NCBI GenBank assembly: GCA_015075405.1 | Contig: JABTUK010000004.1 | Span: 1,364,001 to 1,428,000 of the forward strand | Length of the DNA stretch: 64,000 bases | Reading direction: 5' to 3' | DNA from: Anaerolineales bacterium | GTDB lineage: Bacteria; Chloroflexota; Anaerolineae; 4572-78; J111 | In this document: positions 25,427 through 33,882 of the stretch, in pieces | Numbering within the stretch: the first letter of the stretch is position 1 | Layout of the letters: every line of letters begins with the position of its first letter | Made by a program: the position numbers and the translations under genes | The notes under the pieces: generated by a model | The model's database searches: none | Told to the model about the DNA's origin: nothing | The model's input: the letters and a program-made list of their open reading frames with translations, nothing else

Positions 25427-26449
25427 ATGAAATTTGATACTACCCTGCTCGCCACCGATTTGAGCCAGATACCGCAGTTGACCCGCCAGGTCGAGGCCCT
25501 CGGCTTCGACGGAATTTGGGTATCGGAGACAGCCCACGATGCCTTCTTGCCGTTGGTGCTGGTGGCCGAGCATAGCCAGAGGGTTACTCTGGGCACCAGC
25601 ATCGCTGTGGCTTTTCCCCGCAGCCCGGCCATTCTGGCCTATATCGCCTGGGATTTAGCCAAATATTCGCAGGGCAGAACGGTGGTCGGTTTAGGTACGC
25701 AGGTAAAGGCTCATAATCAACGGAGGTTGGGGGTAAAGTGGGAGCAGCCGGTGGCCAAACTGCGTGAGGTCATTTTGGCGATGCGAGCCTTTTGGGACTG
25801 CTGGCAAAACGGAACCAAGCTCAACTTTCGGGGTGAGTTTTTCAAGTTGACCCTGATGACCCCCTTTTTCGATCCCGGCCCGCACGACTGGCCGGACATT
25901 CCAATTTACATCGCCGGGGTCAACCAACAGATGCTGCAACTGGCCGGTGAATTGTGCCAGGGCATCCACATTCATCCGCTGCACACCGCCCGCTATATCG
26001 AGGAATATGCCCTGCCCCATCTCGAAACAGGGCTGCAGAAGCGTGGACGGCAGCGAGGAGAGATCCAATTGTCCACCACCGCCTTCGTGGTGCCAACAGA
26101 TGACGTCCAAAAAGCTAAAGAATATGAAGCCGGAGTGCGACAGCAAATTTCGTTTTATGCCAGCACTCCCTCCTACCGGATCGTCATGGAACTCCACGGC
26201 TGGAGCGACATTGCCGAGCGGTTGAGCCACCTGGCGTCTCGGGGCCAATGGGCCGAGATGCCCCACCTCATCACCGACGAGATGATGGCTGAGTTTGTAG
26301 TCAGTGGTACCTGGGCCGAACTGCCGGCCAAGATCAAGGCCAAGTACGCCGGTGGGCTGCTCGATCGGGTTAGCTACTACATCCCCTTTGTGCCTGGTGA
26401 AAATGAGGCTGGCTGGCGGGCGACGCTGGCTGGATTTCAGCAGGACTAA
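25427..26449 (+). CDS. LLM class F420-dependent oxidoreductase (TIGR03617-like)
   Basis: A 340-aa (beta/alpha)8 enzyme of the luciferase-like monooxygenase class. The start MKFDTTLLATDLSQIPQ and VTLGTSIAVAFPRSP, DLAKYSQGRTVVGLGTQVKAHNQRR and DIPIYIAGVN match the F420-dependent group TIGR03617. It would use reduced F420 (or possibly FMN) on an unknown small molecule. The 25260-25426 leader shows no gene. F420 use fits an Anaerolineae-type host. ATG 25427 is the only sensible start; the N-terminal strand begins directly. Confidence 0.87.
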   Translation: MKFDTTLLATDLSQIPQLTRQVEALGFDGIWVSETAHDAFLPLVLVAEHSQRVTLGTSIAVAFPRSPAILAYIAWDLAKYSQGRTVVGLGTQVKAHNQRRLGVKWEQPVAKLREVILAMRAFWDCWQNGTKLNFRGEFFKLTLMTPFFDPGPHDWPDIPIYIAGVNQQMLQLAGELCQGIHIHPLHTARYIEEYALPHLETGLQKRGRQRGEIQLSTTAFVVPTDDVQKAKEYEAGVRQQISFYASTPSYRIVMELHGWSDIAERLSHLASRGQWAEMPHLITDEMMAEFVVSGTWAELPAKIKAKYAGGLLDRVSYYIPFVPGENEAGWRATLAGFQQD

Positions 26450-26525
26450 CCGACTCTTACGTGGCTTAAGATTTTTGGCCACGAATTAAGGGTTTGGCCG
26501 AGATCATTTTTTATCAGGCGTAAGT

Positions 26526-27263
26526 TTAAGCAGTGATTTTGATCAGAATGATCGAGATGTTATCTTTACCCCCGGCAGCGTTGGCCGCCTCGACGAGGGC
26601 TTCGACGGCGCTGGCCGGGGTGGCTTCATGGGGTTGCAAAGCCGCCAAAAATTGTTCCTGGCTCAACATTTTCCAGAGACCATCGCTGCACAGTAACAGC
26701 CAATCGCCGGGAGTTACCGTTACTTCCTTAAAGGCCGGCTCCAGGGGTGACTCGTGCCCCACGGCTTTGATCAAAATATGACCTAAAGGGTGGTGTTCAG
26801 CCTGTTCCTCGGTAATCACACCGCTGGCTACCAGTTGAGCTACCCAGGAGTCATCGGCGGTCAGGCGAGTTATAGCGGCTTGATGAATCAAGTAAGCGCG
26901 CGCATCTCCGGCATGAGAGATGTAGGCCGTCGGCGGGCGCACTACGGCCACAACGATGGCCGCCCCCATCGGGCGATCCTGTTTGGCGGCCTGGGCCGCC
27001 TGCATCACCGTCTCGTTGGCCTCTTCCAGAGCCGCGCTCATGATTTCTTTGACTACCGCAGCAGTGGCATGTGTCTGTAACCGAGCCGTGATAAACTGGC
27101 CGGTGGTAGTCGCAGCCAGTTCACTGGCCAGTTCACCCGCATCCTGCCCGCCCATGCCATCGGCGACAACATAAACCTGGTTTGACTCATCGGTCCAGAT
27201 ATAATCCTGGTTATGCTTGGATACGCGCCCCACGTCGGTTTTGTGTGCGGAAATACTGGTCAT
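26526..27263 (-). CDS. PP2C-family Ser/Thr protein phosphatase
   Basis: A 245-aa soluble PP2C of the Stp/PstP type that removes phosphate from Ser/Thr of proteins. Metal-site motifs are NQDYIW, VVADGMGGQDAGE, SHAGDARAYL, CSDGLWKML and GGKDNISIILI. The catalytic domain fills the protein; there is no membrane segment. It is on the same strand as the upstream Flp pilin and FHA genes, and PP2C plus FHA is a common set around Ser/Thr kinases, although no kinase gene is in the window. ATG 27263 follows GAGGATATAAA. Confidence 0.93.
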   Translation of the reverse strand: MTSISAHKTDVGRVSKHNQDYIWTDESNQVYVVADGMGGQDAGELASELAATTTGQFITARLQTHATAAVVKEIMSAALEEANETVMQAAQAAKQDRPMGAAIVVAVVRPPTAYISHAGDARAYLIHQAAITRLTADDSWVAQLVASGVITEEQAEHHPLGHILIKAVGHESPLEPAFKEVTVTPGDWLLLCSDGLWKMLSQEQFLAALQPHEATPASAVEALVEAANAAGGKDNISIILIKITA

Positions 27264-27424
27264 TTTATATCCTCAGCATTTGTCTATTCAGCGCAAAGAA
27301 GTGGGGTGAGGGTCAACTTGAAACAACCCAGTCTAGCCCCAAGTATATCATTGATGGCCAGTCTTGACAATGGTCTTAAAGTCGCATTGGCGGTGTTCAG
27401 GTAAGCGTGGGCGAGTGACGTAAC

Positions 27425-27448
27425 AAAAAAGCCATCCCTGGGGATGGC
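27425..27448 (-). terminator. Terminator after the second Flp pilin
   Basis: GCCATCCC/GGGATGGC stem (27431-27448) with a U-run on the minus strand (A-run at 27425-27430). Confidence 0.8.
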
Positions 27449-27482
27449 TGATAAAAATAGACAATTTCAATTGAATAAAAAT

Positions 27483-27629
27483 TTACAAATTAGCGACCAG
27501 ATTGCTGAAAACATTGCCAACGACGGGACCTACTATCAACAAGATTGCAATCACGACGACAGCAACCAAGACCAAAATCAACGCATATTCAACCAGGCCT
27601 TGCCCTTGTTCACGTGGCACAAATAACAT
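27483..27629 (-). CDS. Flp/Fap-type (type IVb) pilin, copy 2
   Basis: A 48-residue pilin beginning MLFVPREQGQGLVEYALIL, the same length as copy 1 (2680-2826) and differing from it only by conservative changes. It has the leader with the Gly-Gln processing region, the Glu/Tyr motif and one hydrophobic helix. Of the two tandem ATG codons (27632 and 27629) the second is chosen because AGGAGG is then five bases away. It is monocistronic between its ribosome site and a terminator, like copy 1. The two copies on opposite strands 25 kb apart are likely paralogues from duplication. Confidence 0.88.
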   Translation of the reverse strand: MLFVPREQGQGLVEYALILVLVAVVVIAILLIVGPVVGNVFSNLVANL

Positions 27630-27745
27630 CATTACCTCCTTTCTCTCCCCAATTTTAAAGCAAAAAGCTTTTGATTATTGTACCGGAATTTGGTTTGAAT
27701 CTGGTTTGTAATGTTAAGACAAAGCCTGGAATGTTAATGATTGAC

Positions 27746-28261
27746 CTATCGTTTGCGAATCTTTACTTCTATCTTGAGTTTACCTAATTGGAGAATGTCC
27801 CCGTCGTTGAGCACTTCGGGCAGGTAGGGATCAAGCCGCTTGCCATTGACAAAAGTGCCGTTGATACTGCCCATATCTTCGACCACGACCATGCCGCCCT
27901 GTTTGAGAATACGAGCGTGGCGACGAGACACCCCATGCGAGGCATCACTGTCGTCGCTCAGGTCTACCTCTGGAAAGACGCTTGCAGCAGCGTCTACCCG
28001 GCCCAAATGGGTAATGACGTTGAGGGGCATCTCGACTTCGCGCTGCCGGGGACCTATCTTTAGGCGGATTGCCAGAGACTCGCCGCCGCGTTGGAGCGAG
28101 CCGGCCAGACCATTGACAGCGCGATTTTCCTCCTCGCGCATTTCAACCGTATCTAAGGGATCAGTCTCCCGGCCGGTATTTTCCAGCAGATAATAGCCGC
28201 ACTCACTACAAAAAATGGTATTATCCACATGGACAGTCTGACAAAACTGACATTTAATCAT
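27746..28261 (-). CDS. Zinc-ribbon plus FHA domain protein
   Basis: A 171-aa soluble protein. The N-terminus holds a zinc ribbon of the form CQFC...CSEC (residues 4-21). The C-terminal half is an FHA domain (about 75-165) with the phosphothreonine-pocket motifs HLGR, VSRRHARI and GSINGTFVNG. FHA domains bind phosphorylated partners and are read with the nearby PP2C phosphatase as part of a phospho-Ser/Thr circuit. Between the two lies the pilin gene, all on the minus strand. The partner kinase is not in this window. Confidence 0.9.
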   Translation of the reverse strand: MIKCQFCQTVHVDNTIFCSECGYYLLENTGRETDPLDTVEMREEENRAVNGLAGSLQRGGESLAIRLKIGPRQREVEMPLNVITHLGRVDAAASVFPEVDLSDDSDASHGVSRRHARILKQGGMVVVEDMGSINGTFVNGKRLDPYLPEVLNDGDILQLGKLKIEVKIRKR

Positions 28262-28412
28262 GACTAATCGCCTTGCTGAAAACTAAGAGAAATTATTAAT
28301 GAGCAACAGCTTTTCTTACCTATAATATTACACCATATTCCTCAATATTAACAAGTCTGAATTTGAATCCAACGTGAATTTTGTGAGAAACCAGTTAGAA
28401 AGTAATCCCAAT

Positions 28413-29564
28413 CTATACTTTCAACACACTTTCAATAATACCCAAAAAACCACGCGCAGCCGCGTATAACTGTTCAAGCTCAATATATTCGTCAATCACG
28501 TGGGCCTGGCCTTCGGCGGAGGGGCCAAAGCCAACAGTGGGGACGCCGGCCATCCCGGCGCTGTAGGCCGCATTGGTGCAGAAACGATAAGCGCCCAGGC
28601 TTGGATTTAACCCGGCCGCTCGCAGACCCGCCAACGCTCCCTGCGTAAAGGGATGGTCGGCGGCAAATTTCCAGGCCGGGAAGAATTTGGGATGGCGCAG
28701 CGTGGCCCCGGTGTAGGTGGTGTGCTCGCCCTGGGCAATGGCGACATTCACCCCGGTCAATTCGGGTAGCTGTTGGATAGAGCCTGTCACACTTTCGATA
28801 GTTTCACCGGCCAGCAGGCGGCGATCATAAGTGACCCGGCAGCGGCTGGGGATGACCGAATAGCCCGGATAGGGATCGGAGATGATGTCGGTCAGGGCCA
28901 GGATAGCCGGGCCGAGCAGTGGGTCGCTGGGCAAGGATAGTTCTTTGAGCGCTTGCACCGCCGGCAGCATCAGGTGAACCGCGTTCACCCCCAACTGCGG
29001 TGAGGAGGAATGAGCGGGCCGGCCAATGGTTTCCAGGTGAATTTCGGCGCGGCCCCGCCCGCCGTGGTTCAGGTTTAAATCGGTGGATTCGCCAATCACC
29101 ACAAAATCGGGTTTGACCTCCTCCATCACCGTTTTTAGAGCGATGCCCTCCAGAACCTCCTCCATCACCGTCACACTGATAGCCACTCGTCCGGCCAGAC
29201 GGCTGCGGTCAGCGGCCAGGGCGGCGTAAATCATGGCCGCCAGCGCGCCTTTCATATCCGACGTGCCGCGGCCATACATCCGGCCTCCTTCGATAACCGC
29301 GCCAAAGGGATCGTGCTGCCAGGGCACACCGGGGGCCACACCAACGGTATCGCCGTGCGTGTCGAGTAATAAGGTGGGGCCGGGCTGCGCCCCCTCGATC
29401 AGCCCGATCAGGCTGCCTTCGGCGTTGACCCAAACACGGTCAAAGCCCAGGCGGCGCATTTCACCGGCCAGCAGTTCGATCAGCGGCTTTTCCTCGCCGG
29501 GCGGGGTGCGCAGCCGGACCATTGCTTGCAGTAAAGCGGTTAGAGCGTCAAAATTGATGGACAT
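28413..29564 (-). CDS. M20 family metallopeptidase (YgeY/ArgE-DapE-like)
   Basis: A 383-aa zinc-dependent hydrolase. The metal residues are in LLDTHGDTV, GRGTSDMKGAL, TVMEEVLEG and GESTDL, and the last His in GQAHVIDEYIEL. The inserted dimerisation domain is marked by RGRAEIHLETIGRPAHSSSP. Close to the YgeY subgroup linked to purine or carbamoyl-type substrates, but the substrate is not fixed by sequence. ATG 29564 has GGAGG upstream. It ends before a tail of AT-rich sequence; the upstream gap of 900 bases holds only gene remnants. Confidence 0.9.
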   Translation of the reverse strand: MSINFDALTALLQAMVRLRTPPGEEKPLIELLAGEMRRLGFDRVWVNAEGSLIGLIEGAQPGPTLLLDTHGDTVGVAPGVPWQHDPFGAVIEGGRMYGRGTSDMKGALAAMIYAALAADRSRLAGRVAISVTVMEEVLEGIALKTVMEEVKPDFVVIGESTDLNLNHGGRGRAEIHLETIGRPAHSSSPQLGVNAVHLMLPAVQALKELSLPSDPLLGPAILALTDIISDPYPGYSVIPSRCRVTYDRRLLAGETIESVTGSIQQLPELTGVNVAIAQGEHTTYTGATLRHPKFFPAWKFAADHPFTQGALAGLRAAGLNPSLGAYRFCTNAAYSAGMAGVPTVGFGPSAEGQAHVIDEYIELEQLYAAARGFLGIIESVLKV

Positions 29565-29727
29565 CGTCAGCCTCCAAAGTGAACTCTTGCGGCCCTATCA
29601 TACAATGCAATTTTTATTTGGACGAATTGTTGAAGTGTTGGTAAGATGAGGCGATGACTCGTGAGGCGAAGAGGCGAGAGATTTCTTCGCCTCTTCGCCT
29701 CCTCGCCTCTTTAAGAAGAAGCCAACA

Positions 29728-29904
29728 ATGAAGAAAATCGGTATTCTCAACCAACCTATCTCAGCCGTGATTGCCGACTTGGGCCATCTGGATACGCTGG
29801 TCATTGCCGACGCCGGCCTGCCCATTCCGGCGGAAACCGAGCGGATTGACCTGGCTTTAACCCAAGGCATCCCCACTTTTCTTTTTCACTGCTGCCCAAG
29901 TTGA
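29728..29904 (+). pseudogene. rbsD: Truncated D-ribose pyranase (RbsD) fragment
   Basis: The first 52 codons read as RbsD ([20 protein letters not shown], then [20 protein letters not shown] and GIPTF). RbsD interconverts ribose ring forms and is normally about 130-140 residues; here the homology ends at GIPTF and a stop follows six codons later. The catalytic His and the first half of the fold are there, but the subunit interface and substrate residues at the C-terminus are missing. It is probably a broken gene. No rbs transporter genes lie nearby. Confidence 0.72.
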
Positions 29905-29995
29905 AGTTCAAATTCAACAGTCTTGGCCGGGATACCGCCCGAAAATTGCAGGTATTCAATGGTGGTTGAGGTGGGGATAAGAAACGCCAGCTAAC

Positions 29996-30106
29996 CTCTC
30001 AGACGCATGCCGGGGGTATGCACTGCGTCAGGTTTAACGCCTCTGCTGCCCTGGGCGCAGCGGTACACTCTCTCAGACGCATGCCGGGGGTATGCACTGC
30101 GTCAGG
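29996..30106. repeat. 37-bp direct repeat, two copies
   Basis: Copies at 29996-30032 and 30070-30106 are identical over 37 bp; each contains GACGCA and TGCGTC as an inverted pair. The 37-bp gap between them is unique. Confidence 0.85.
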
Positions 30107-30323
30107 GCTTACAGCACTTTATCCTTGGCCGCATTTTATCGCCCCAGTTCGGTCAAAGCCCGAACTTGCCGGCTAACATGTCTGAGTTAGAGGCCGTCCT
30201 GCGCATCGCGGCTTAAGTAGCTCCTTCAACCCGTTTTTCGGCCTTATCCGCCTTCGATTTTAGCGAAAGCGGCCGGTTTATCTTTTTGTTAAGTTATCAA
30301 AACTGCAAAAGTATAGGTACAGA

Positions 30324-30455
30324 CATACCGATTGGGTGCGGCAATTGACCTTTAGCCCCAGCGGGGATGTTCTGATCAGCGTTAGCGATGACGCTACGAT
30401 TCGCTTTTGGCGCGTTGAGAGTGGGGAATGTGAGCGAGTTTTGCATGGGCACACT
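30324..30455 (+). pseudogene. WD40-repeat fragment
   Basis: One WD40 unit is readable: HTDWVRQLTFSPSGDVLISV followed by SDDATIRFWRVESGE and LHGHT. Single isolated repeat, no start, and its end runs into the 3' end of the minus-strand gene at 30469. It is the debris of a larger WD40 gene. Confidence 0.7.
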
Positions 30456-30468
30456 ATAGATGCTCAGA

Positions 30469-33400
30469 TTATGATTTCCTATATCCTCTAATCCCTACCA
30501 ATATTAGACCTATACTTAAAATTATCAACGCGCCGCCACTCACCCACGCCCCCAGCCATACCGAACGCGGCCTGAATTCAAACACCACCGTATGTTCCCC
30601 CTCCGGCACAGTCACCGAACGGAACATAATATTCACCGGCAAAATTTCGACCGGCTGGCCGTCAACCGTAGCCTGCCAGCCGGGGTAGTAAGCATCGCTC
30701 AAAACCAACCAGCCGGGCGAGTCAAGGCTGGCGACAATTTCGACCCGCTCCGGCTCGTATTTGACAATTGTGGCCTGGTCGTTGGCCGAAGGCTGTCCCA
30801 CGCTGACCGGCCCAACCGGCTCGTCGCCCTGCCGCAGGCGGACCAGCATCGCTGCCGGATCGAAGGCAGGACTTTGCATGACGGCAATGGCCTCGTCGTC
30901 ACTGCCGACCACCTCGGCTTGATGAACAATAAAAGCGCGAGGCAGCGCGGCCAGATTTTCGTAAATCTTGACATCGCCGGAGTGGACTTGCCGATAATCG
31001 CCCTCGGTGGTCAGGAGGACGGAGCGGCTGGTAATGGTCGGTTGGTGGATGAGGCTGAGGCCGCGCAGGACGAATTGGCCGGTGGGGAGGATGGCGGTGA
31101 CAGAGATGGCGGTAATGCGGCGGCTGATGCGTGATGCGTGGTGCGTGGTGCTTGGTGCGTGGGGGAGTGGGTAAAGGGCAATATAATCTACCCCCGCGGC
31201 TTCGTAGGGCCAGGCGACGCCGATGGTGGCCTGGGGGTGGGCGGCGTCGGCGGGATAGTTGCCCTCGGCGGTGTCAGTTCCGGCCTTCAAGGTGATGGTG
31301 TGGCTGTCGCCTTCGATAAAGGTGAGGGTGACTTTTGCCACCGGCGTACCGGCGGGCAAATCGGCGGCGTTTTCGAGATGTGAGACGAGGCCAATGGCCG
31401 TAGCCGGGAAATCTGGCAAAGCTTCGCTTTGGACTCCTGTTTTCTTCGCCTCCTCGCCTCCTCGCCTCACTGTCTCACCCGCCGCCAGCCGCGCCGGAAA
31501 CTGTAAATCATAAAAAATATCGTCAATCCAAACATCAAACTGCTTGTCGGTGATAATCCAGCGGGTGTTGAGCAGCGATAGCAGCCGGCCCGGTGGGACA
31601 AACCGCAGCTTTTCGCGCAGACGGCCATCTATCGAGAGGTCATCGGGGGGCAAAAAGAGTTTTTGCAGGGTGACAAACTGCTTGAGCGGCAGAATCCCGC
31701 CGTCGTAGCCGTCAACACTGTGCAGGCCGTAAACCAGCGGCAGATTGAAAAAAAGGACTTCTTTTTCTTTGGCGGCGACAATCAGGTTGTACAAAGCCTT
31801 CTCGGAGAGGCTGTCCCCAAAAATTTGGCGCAGCTCGGCCAGGTCGCCGGGGTCGTAGGTGATGCCGGATAGGCTGAGAAAGCGGCCCGGCGGTGCGGAC
31901 TCGCGGGGCGGGTTGGCAGCCAGCAAAAAAGCCGGGGCATTACGCAGCGAGTGATAAGCCTGCGGAGCAGTCGGCTGGTTGTAGCTGAGGCTTTGGGCGG
32001 CAAGGAAGAGTTCGGAGAGGAGGATGATGAAGAGGAGGAGGATAGAGAGACGTGGTGCGTGATGCCTGATGCGTGATGCGTGATCCATAAATCGCAAATC
32101 GCAAATCGCAAATCGTAAATCGTAAATCGTGATGATGGCTAAAATTAACCAGGCGGCAAGGGTGATGAGAGGCGGCGTTCTCCAGAAGATTAAGCCGAGG
32201 ATAAATAGAGTGGGTAAGGCAATGAGGATTAATCGCCACCGGCGAGCGCGCAGCCAGCGCCACGTGGCGGCCAGACGGTCGCGGGTTTGAGCAGGCGTGA
32301 GCAGCGCGTCAAGGCCAAAACCGGCCAGCAGGGCGATGCCAAAAGCATACAATAATAGCCAGCGGGCCGGAACGCGGAATAGAGCAAAGCCGGGAACCAG
32401 ATAGTAAAGCAGGGCATACGGCCAGGCCAGGCTCAGCAGCAGGCCGCTGCCGGCCAGCCCCAAATAACGACGAGGTTCAGAGCGCCACAGGGCAGTCCAA
32501 CCTCCCAGTAAGGCCAAAATCAGACCGCTGACGCCCACATAGGCCACCCATTCGCCAAAGGCATCGCCCAGAATCTGAGATAAATCCAGCCCCAATGGCG
32601 GCAAGAGACTGTAGTGCAACGTACCCGGCTGCAATCTAAAAGAAACGGCTTCCCGCAGGGTCAAGCCGCCGCCCCGAATAGACAGGCTGGATAGCTCGGC
32701 GGTGGGTAGGAGTTGGACCGCAGCCAGAGCAGCGGCGAGGAGAGAGGCGAGGGCGAGAGGGAGAAGATAAAACGTGAGGCGTGAGGCGTAGTGCGTGAGG
32801 CGTAGTGCGTGAGGCGTGAGGCGTGAGGCGTGAGGCGTGAGGCGTGAGGCGTGAGGCGTGAGGCGTAGTGCGTGAGGCGTGAGGCGTGAGGCGTAGTGCG
32901 TGAGGCGTAAATCGTAAATCGTAAATCGTAAATCGTAAATCGTAAATCGAAACAGGGCGTACAATCCCAGACCAAACAGCGAAATAAAGACTGTCTGAGC
33001 GTGGCCGGCCAGGAGGGTGAGGGCGATGACCAGGGCTAATAACAAAAACCAGAGCCAGCGGCGTGCTCGTTCCAGGCCGAAATCATACAGCAGAAAAAGC
33101 AGGGGCAGCCAGGCGGCGGCGTTGAGCTGGTTGATGTGTTCCACCTGCGCGCCGAGGTAGCCGCCGAAGGCAAAAATGACCGCCGCAGCCAGTGCGCCGG
33201 GCCAACTCAGGCGCACGGCTAAGCGGGCGTAGGCCAGCATCAGGCTTCCAGCCAGGGCAATGTGCAGCCCAATGGGCCAGGCGACCTGCCGGGGCGGGTC
33301 GAGCCACAGAAAAAGCCAGTTGAGCGGGTAAAACAGCCCCACCTGGCTGTTAGCTAAGAAGGGGACGCCCATAAACAGGTGCGGATTCCAGAGGGGCAGC

Positions 33401-33576
33401 CGGCCCTGGCGCAGGGCTTCGCTGGCGTAGGCTTTGTAGGGGTAAAAGTAGAGAAAGGTGTCCACCCCGGCCAGGATCAGGTTGGTCAGCAGGATTTTCC
33501 AGAAAAAGATGAAGGTCAGAACGATGAGGATAACGACGGCCAGCAGGCCGGTCAGACGGGGTTTGTTGGGTATCAT
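30469..33576 (-). CDS. YfhO-like multi-spanning membrane glycosyltransferase, with in-frame repeat inserts
   Basis: A 1035-aa protein of the YfhO/GT-C type: short N-terminal helix, an outer loop with the GT-C style acidic residue (GVDTFLYFYPYKAYASEALRQG), a dozen membrane helices up to about residue 530 and a large outside C-terminal domain. Such proteins transfer lipid-linked sugars to wall polymers or proteins. The sequence is interrupted by 59 residues of a 7-residue repeat (LTPHASR/FTIYDLR types, from 32773-32949) between helices, by another (32051-32132), and by shorter inserts near 31412-31490 and 31124-31161. All keep the frame. ATG 33576 is the family-like start. Confidence 0.78.
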   Translation of the reverse strand: MIPNKPRLTGLLAVVILIVLTFIFFWKILLTNLILAGVDTFLYFYPYKAYASEALRQGRLPLWNPHLFMGVPFLANSQVGLFYPLNWLFLWLDPPRQVAWPIGLHIALAGSLMLAYARLAVRLSWPGALAAAVIFAFGGYLGAQVEHINQLNAAAWLPLLFLLYDFGLERARRWLWFLLLALVIALTLLAGHAQTVFISLFGLGLYALFRFTIYDLRFTIYDLRLTHYASRLTPHALRLTPHASRLTPHASRLTPHALRLTHYASRLTFYLLPLALASLLAAALAAVQLLPTAELSSLSIRGGGLTLREAVSFRLQPGTLHYSLLPPLGLDLSQILGDAFGEWVAYVGVSGLILALLGGWTALWRSEPRRYLGLAGSGLLLSLAWPYALLYYLVPGFALFRVPARWLLLYAFGIALLAGFGLDALLTPAQTRDRLAATWRWLRARRWRLILIALPTLFILGLIFWRTPPLITLAAWLILAIITIYDLRFAICDLRFMDHASRIRHHAPRLSILLLFIILLSELFLAAQSLSYNQPTAPQAYHSLRNAPAFLLAANPPRESAPPGRFLSLSGITYDPGDLAELRQIFGDSLSEKALYNLIVAAKEKEVLFFNLPLVYGLHSVDGYDGGILPLKQFVTLQKLFLPPDDLSIDGRLREKLRFVPPGRLLSLLNTRWIITDKQFDVWIDDIFYDLQFPARLAAGETVRRGGEEAKKTGVQSEALPDFPATAIGLVSHLENAADLPAGTPVAKVTLTFIEGDSHTITLKAGTDTAEGNYPADAAHPQATIGVAWPYEAAGVDYIALYPLPHAPSTTHHASRISRRITAISVTAILPTGQFVLRGLSLIHQPTITSRSVLLTTEGDYRQVHSGDVKIYENLAALPRAFIVHQAEVVGSDDEAIAVMQSPAFDPAAMLVRLRQGDEPVGPVSVGQPSANDQATIVKYEPERVEIVASLDSPGWLVLSDAYYPGWQATVDGQPVEILPVNIMFRSVTVPEGEHTVVFEFRPRSVWLGAWVSGGALIILSIGLILVGIRGYRKS
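31124..31161. repeat. In-gene heptamer repeat (GTGATGC type)
   Basis: Short array of GCGTGATGCGTGGTGCGTGG-type units in the outside domain of the YfhO-like gene; gives HHAS-type residues without a frame shift. Confidence 0.6.
31412..31490. repeat. In-gene repeat: palindrome remnant plus CCTCGCCT octamers
   Basis: Holds GGCAAAGC and GCTTTGGACTCC (as in the palindrome at 11880) followed by TTCGCCTCCTCGCCTCCTCG. Read in the gene's frame as part of [19 protein letters not shown]. Confidence 0.6.
32051..32132. repeat. In-gene heptamer repeat array 2
   Basis: GTGATGC-type units followed by AAATCGC/AAATCGT units inside the YfhO-like gene. Encodes IYDLRFAICDLRF and HASRIRHHAPRL between membrane helices. 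Confidence 0.75.
32773..32949. repeat. In-gene heptamer repeat array 1 (177 bp)
   Basis: About 25 consecutive 7-bp units: first GTGAGGC/GTAGTGC types, then GTAAATC type. The array length is a multiple of three, and because three units make 21 bp the encoded protein repeats every seven residues (LTPHASR, LTHYASR, FTIYDLR). Confidence 0.9.
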
Positions 33577-33599
33577 CGCTGCCAGTATAGCACAGAAAG

Positions 33600-33765
33600 A
33601 AGGCTAAGGCTAAGGCTGAGGCTAAATAAACATCTAAAATCTACTTCCCGTTTTGAGTTCCTATGAGTTCCCTTAGTTCCCTGGGAACTCGTAGGAACTT
33701 GGGGGAACTTATTTTTGGACAATCACCAAGTAATCTTAGCCTTAGCCTCAGGCTCAGCCTTGAGT
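33600..33765. repeat. Inverted repeat of GGCTAA units with GAGTTCC core
   Basis: AGGCTAAGGCTAAGGCTGAG on the left is mirrored by TTAGCCTTAGCCTCAGGC on the right (33734 on), with GAGTTCC/GGAACTC units between. This fills most of the 300-bp gap 33577-33882, which has no gene. Confidence 0.7.
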
Positions 33766-33882
33766 TCCGTCGGTTTTTGGTCAGAAATTGGGGAAACTTT
33801 TGTCCAATCTCCCTCGCCCAGATGGGTTATAGTGAAAGCATCTCAAATAAATCATCTTTTGTTAGCGAAAGGAGCTTTCACT

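Larger units (their letters stand above)
29565..30468. other. Gene graveyard (no intact gene)
   Basis: About 900 bp with no intact gene. It contains a GAGGCGA-type octamer repeat near 29650-29712, a truncated rbsD (29728-29904), a 37-bp direct repeat (29996-30106) and a WD40 fragment (30324-30455). Junctions between these pieces are abrupt. Confidence 0.7.

Noticed and set aside
32773-32949. CRISPR-like regular repeats
   Set aside because: Units are 7 bp with no spacers and lie inside a gene; tandem repeat, not CRISPR.
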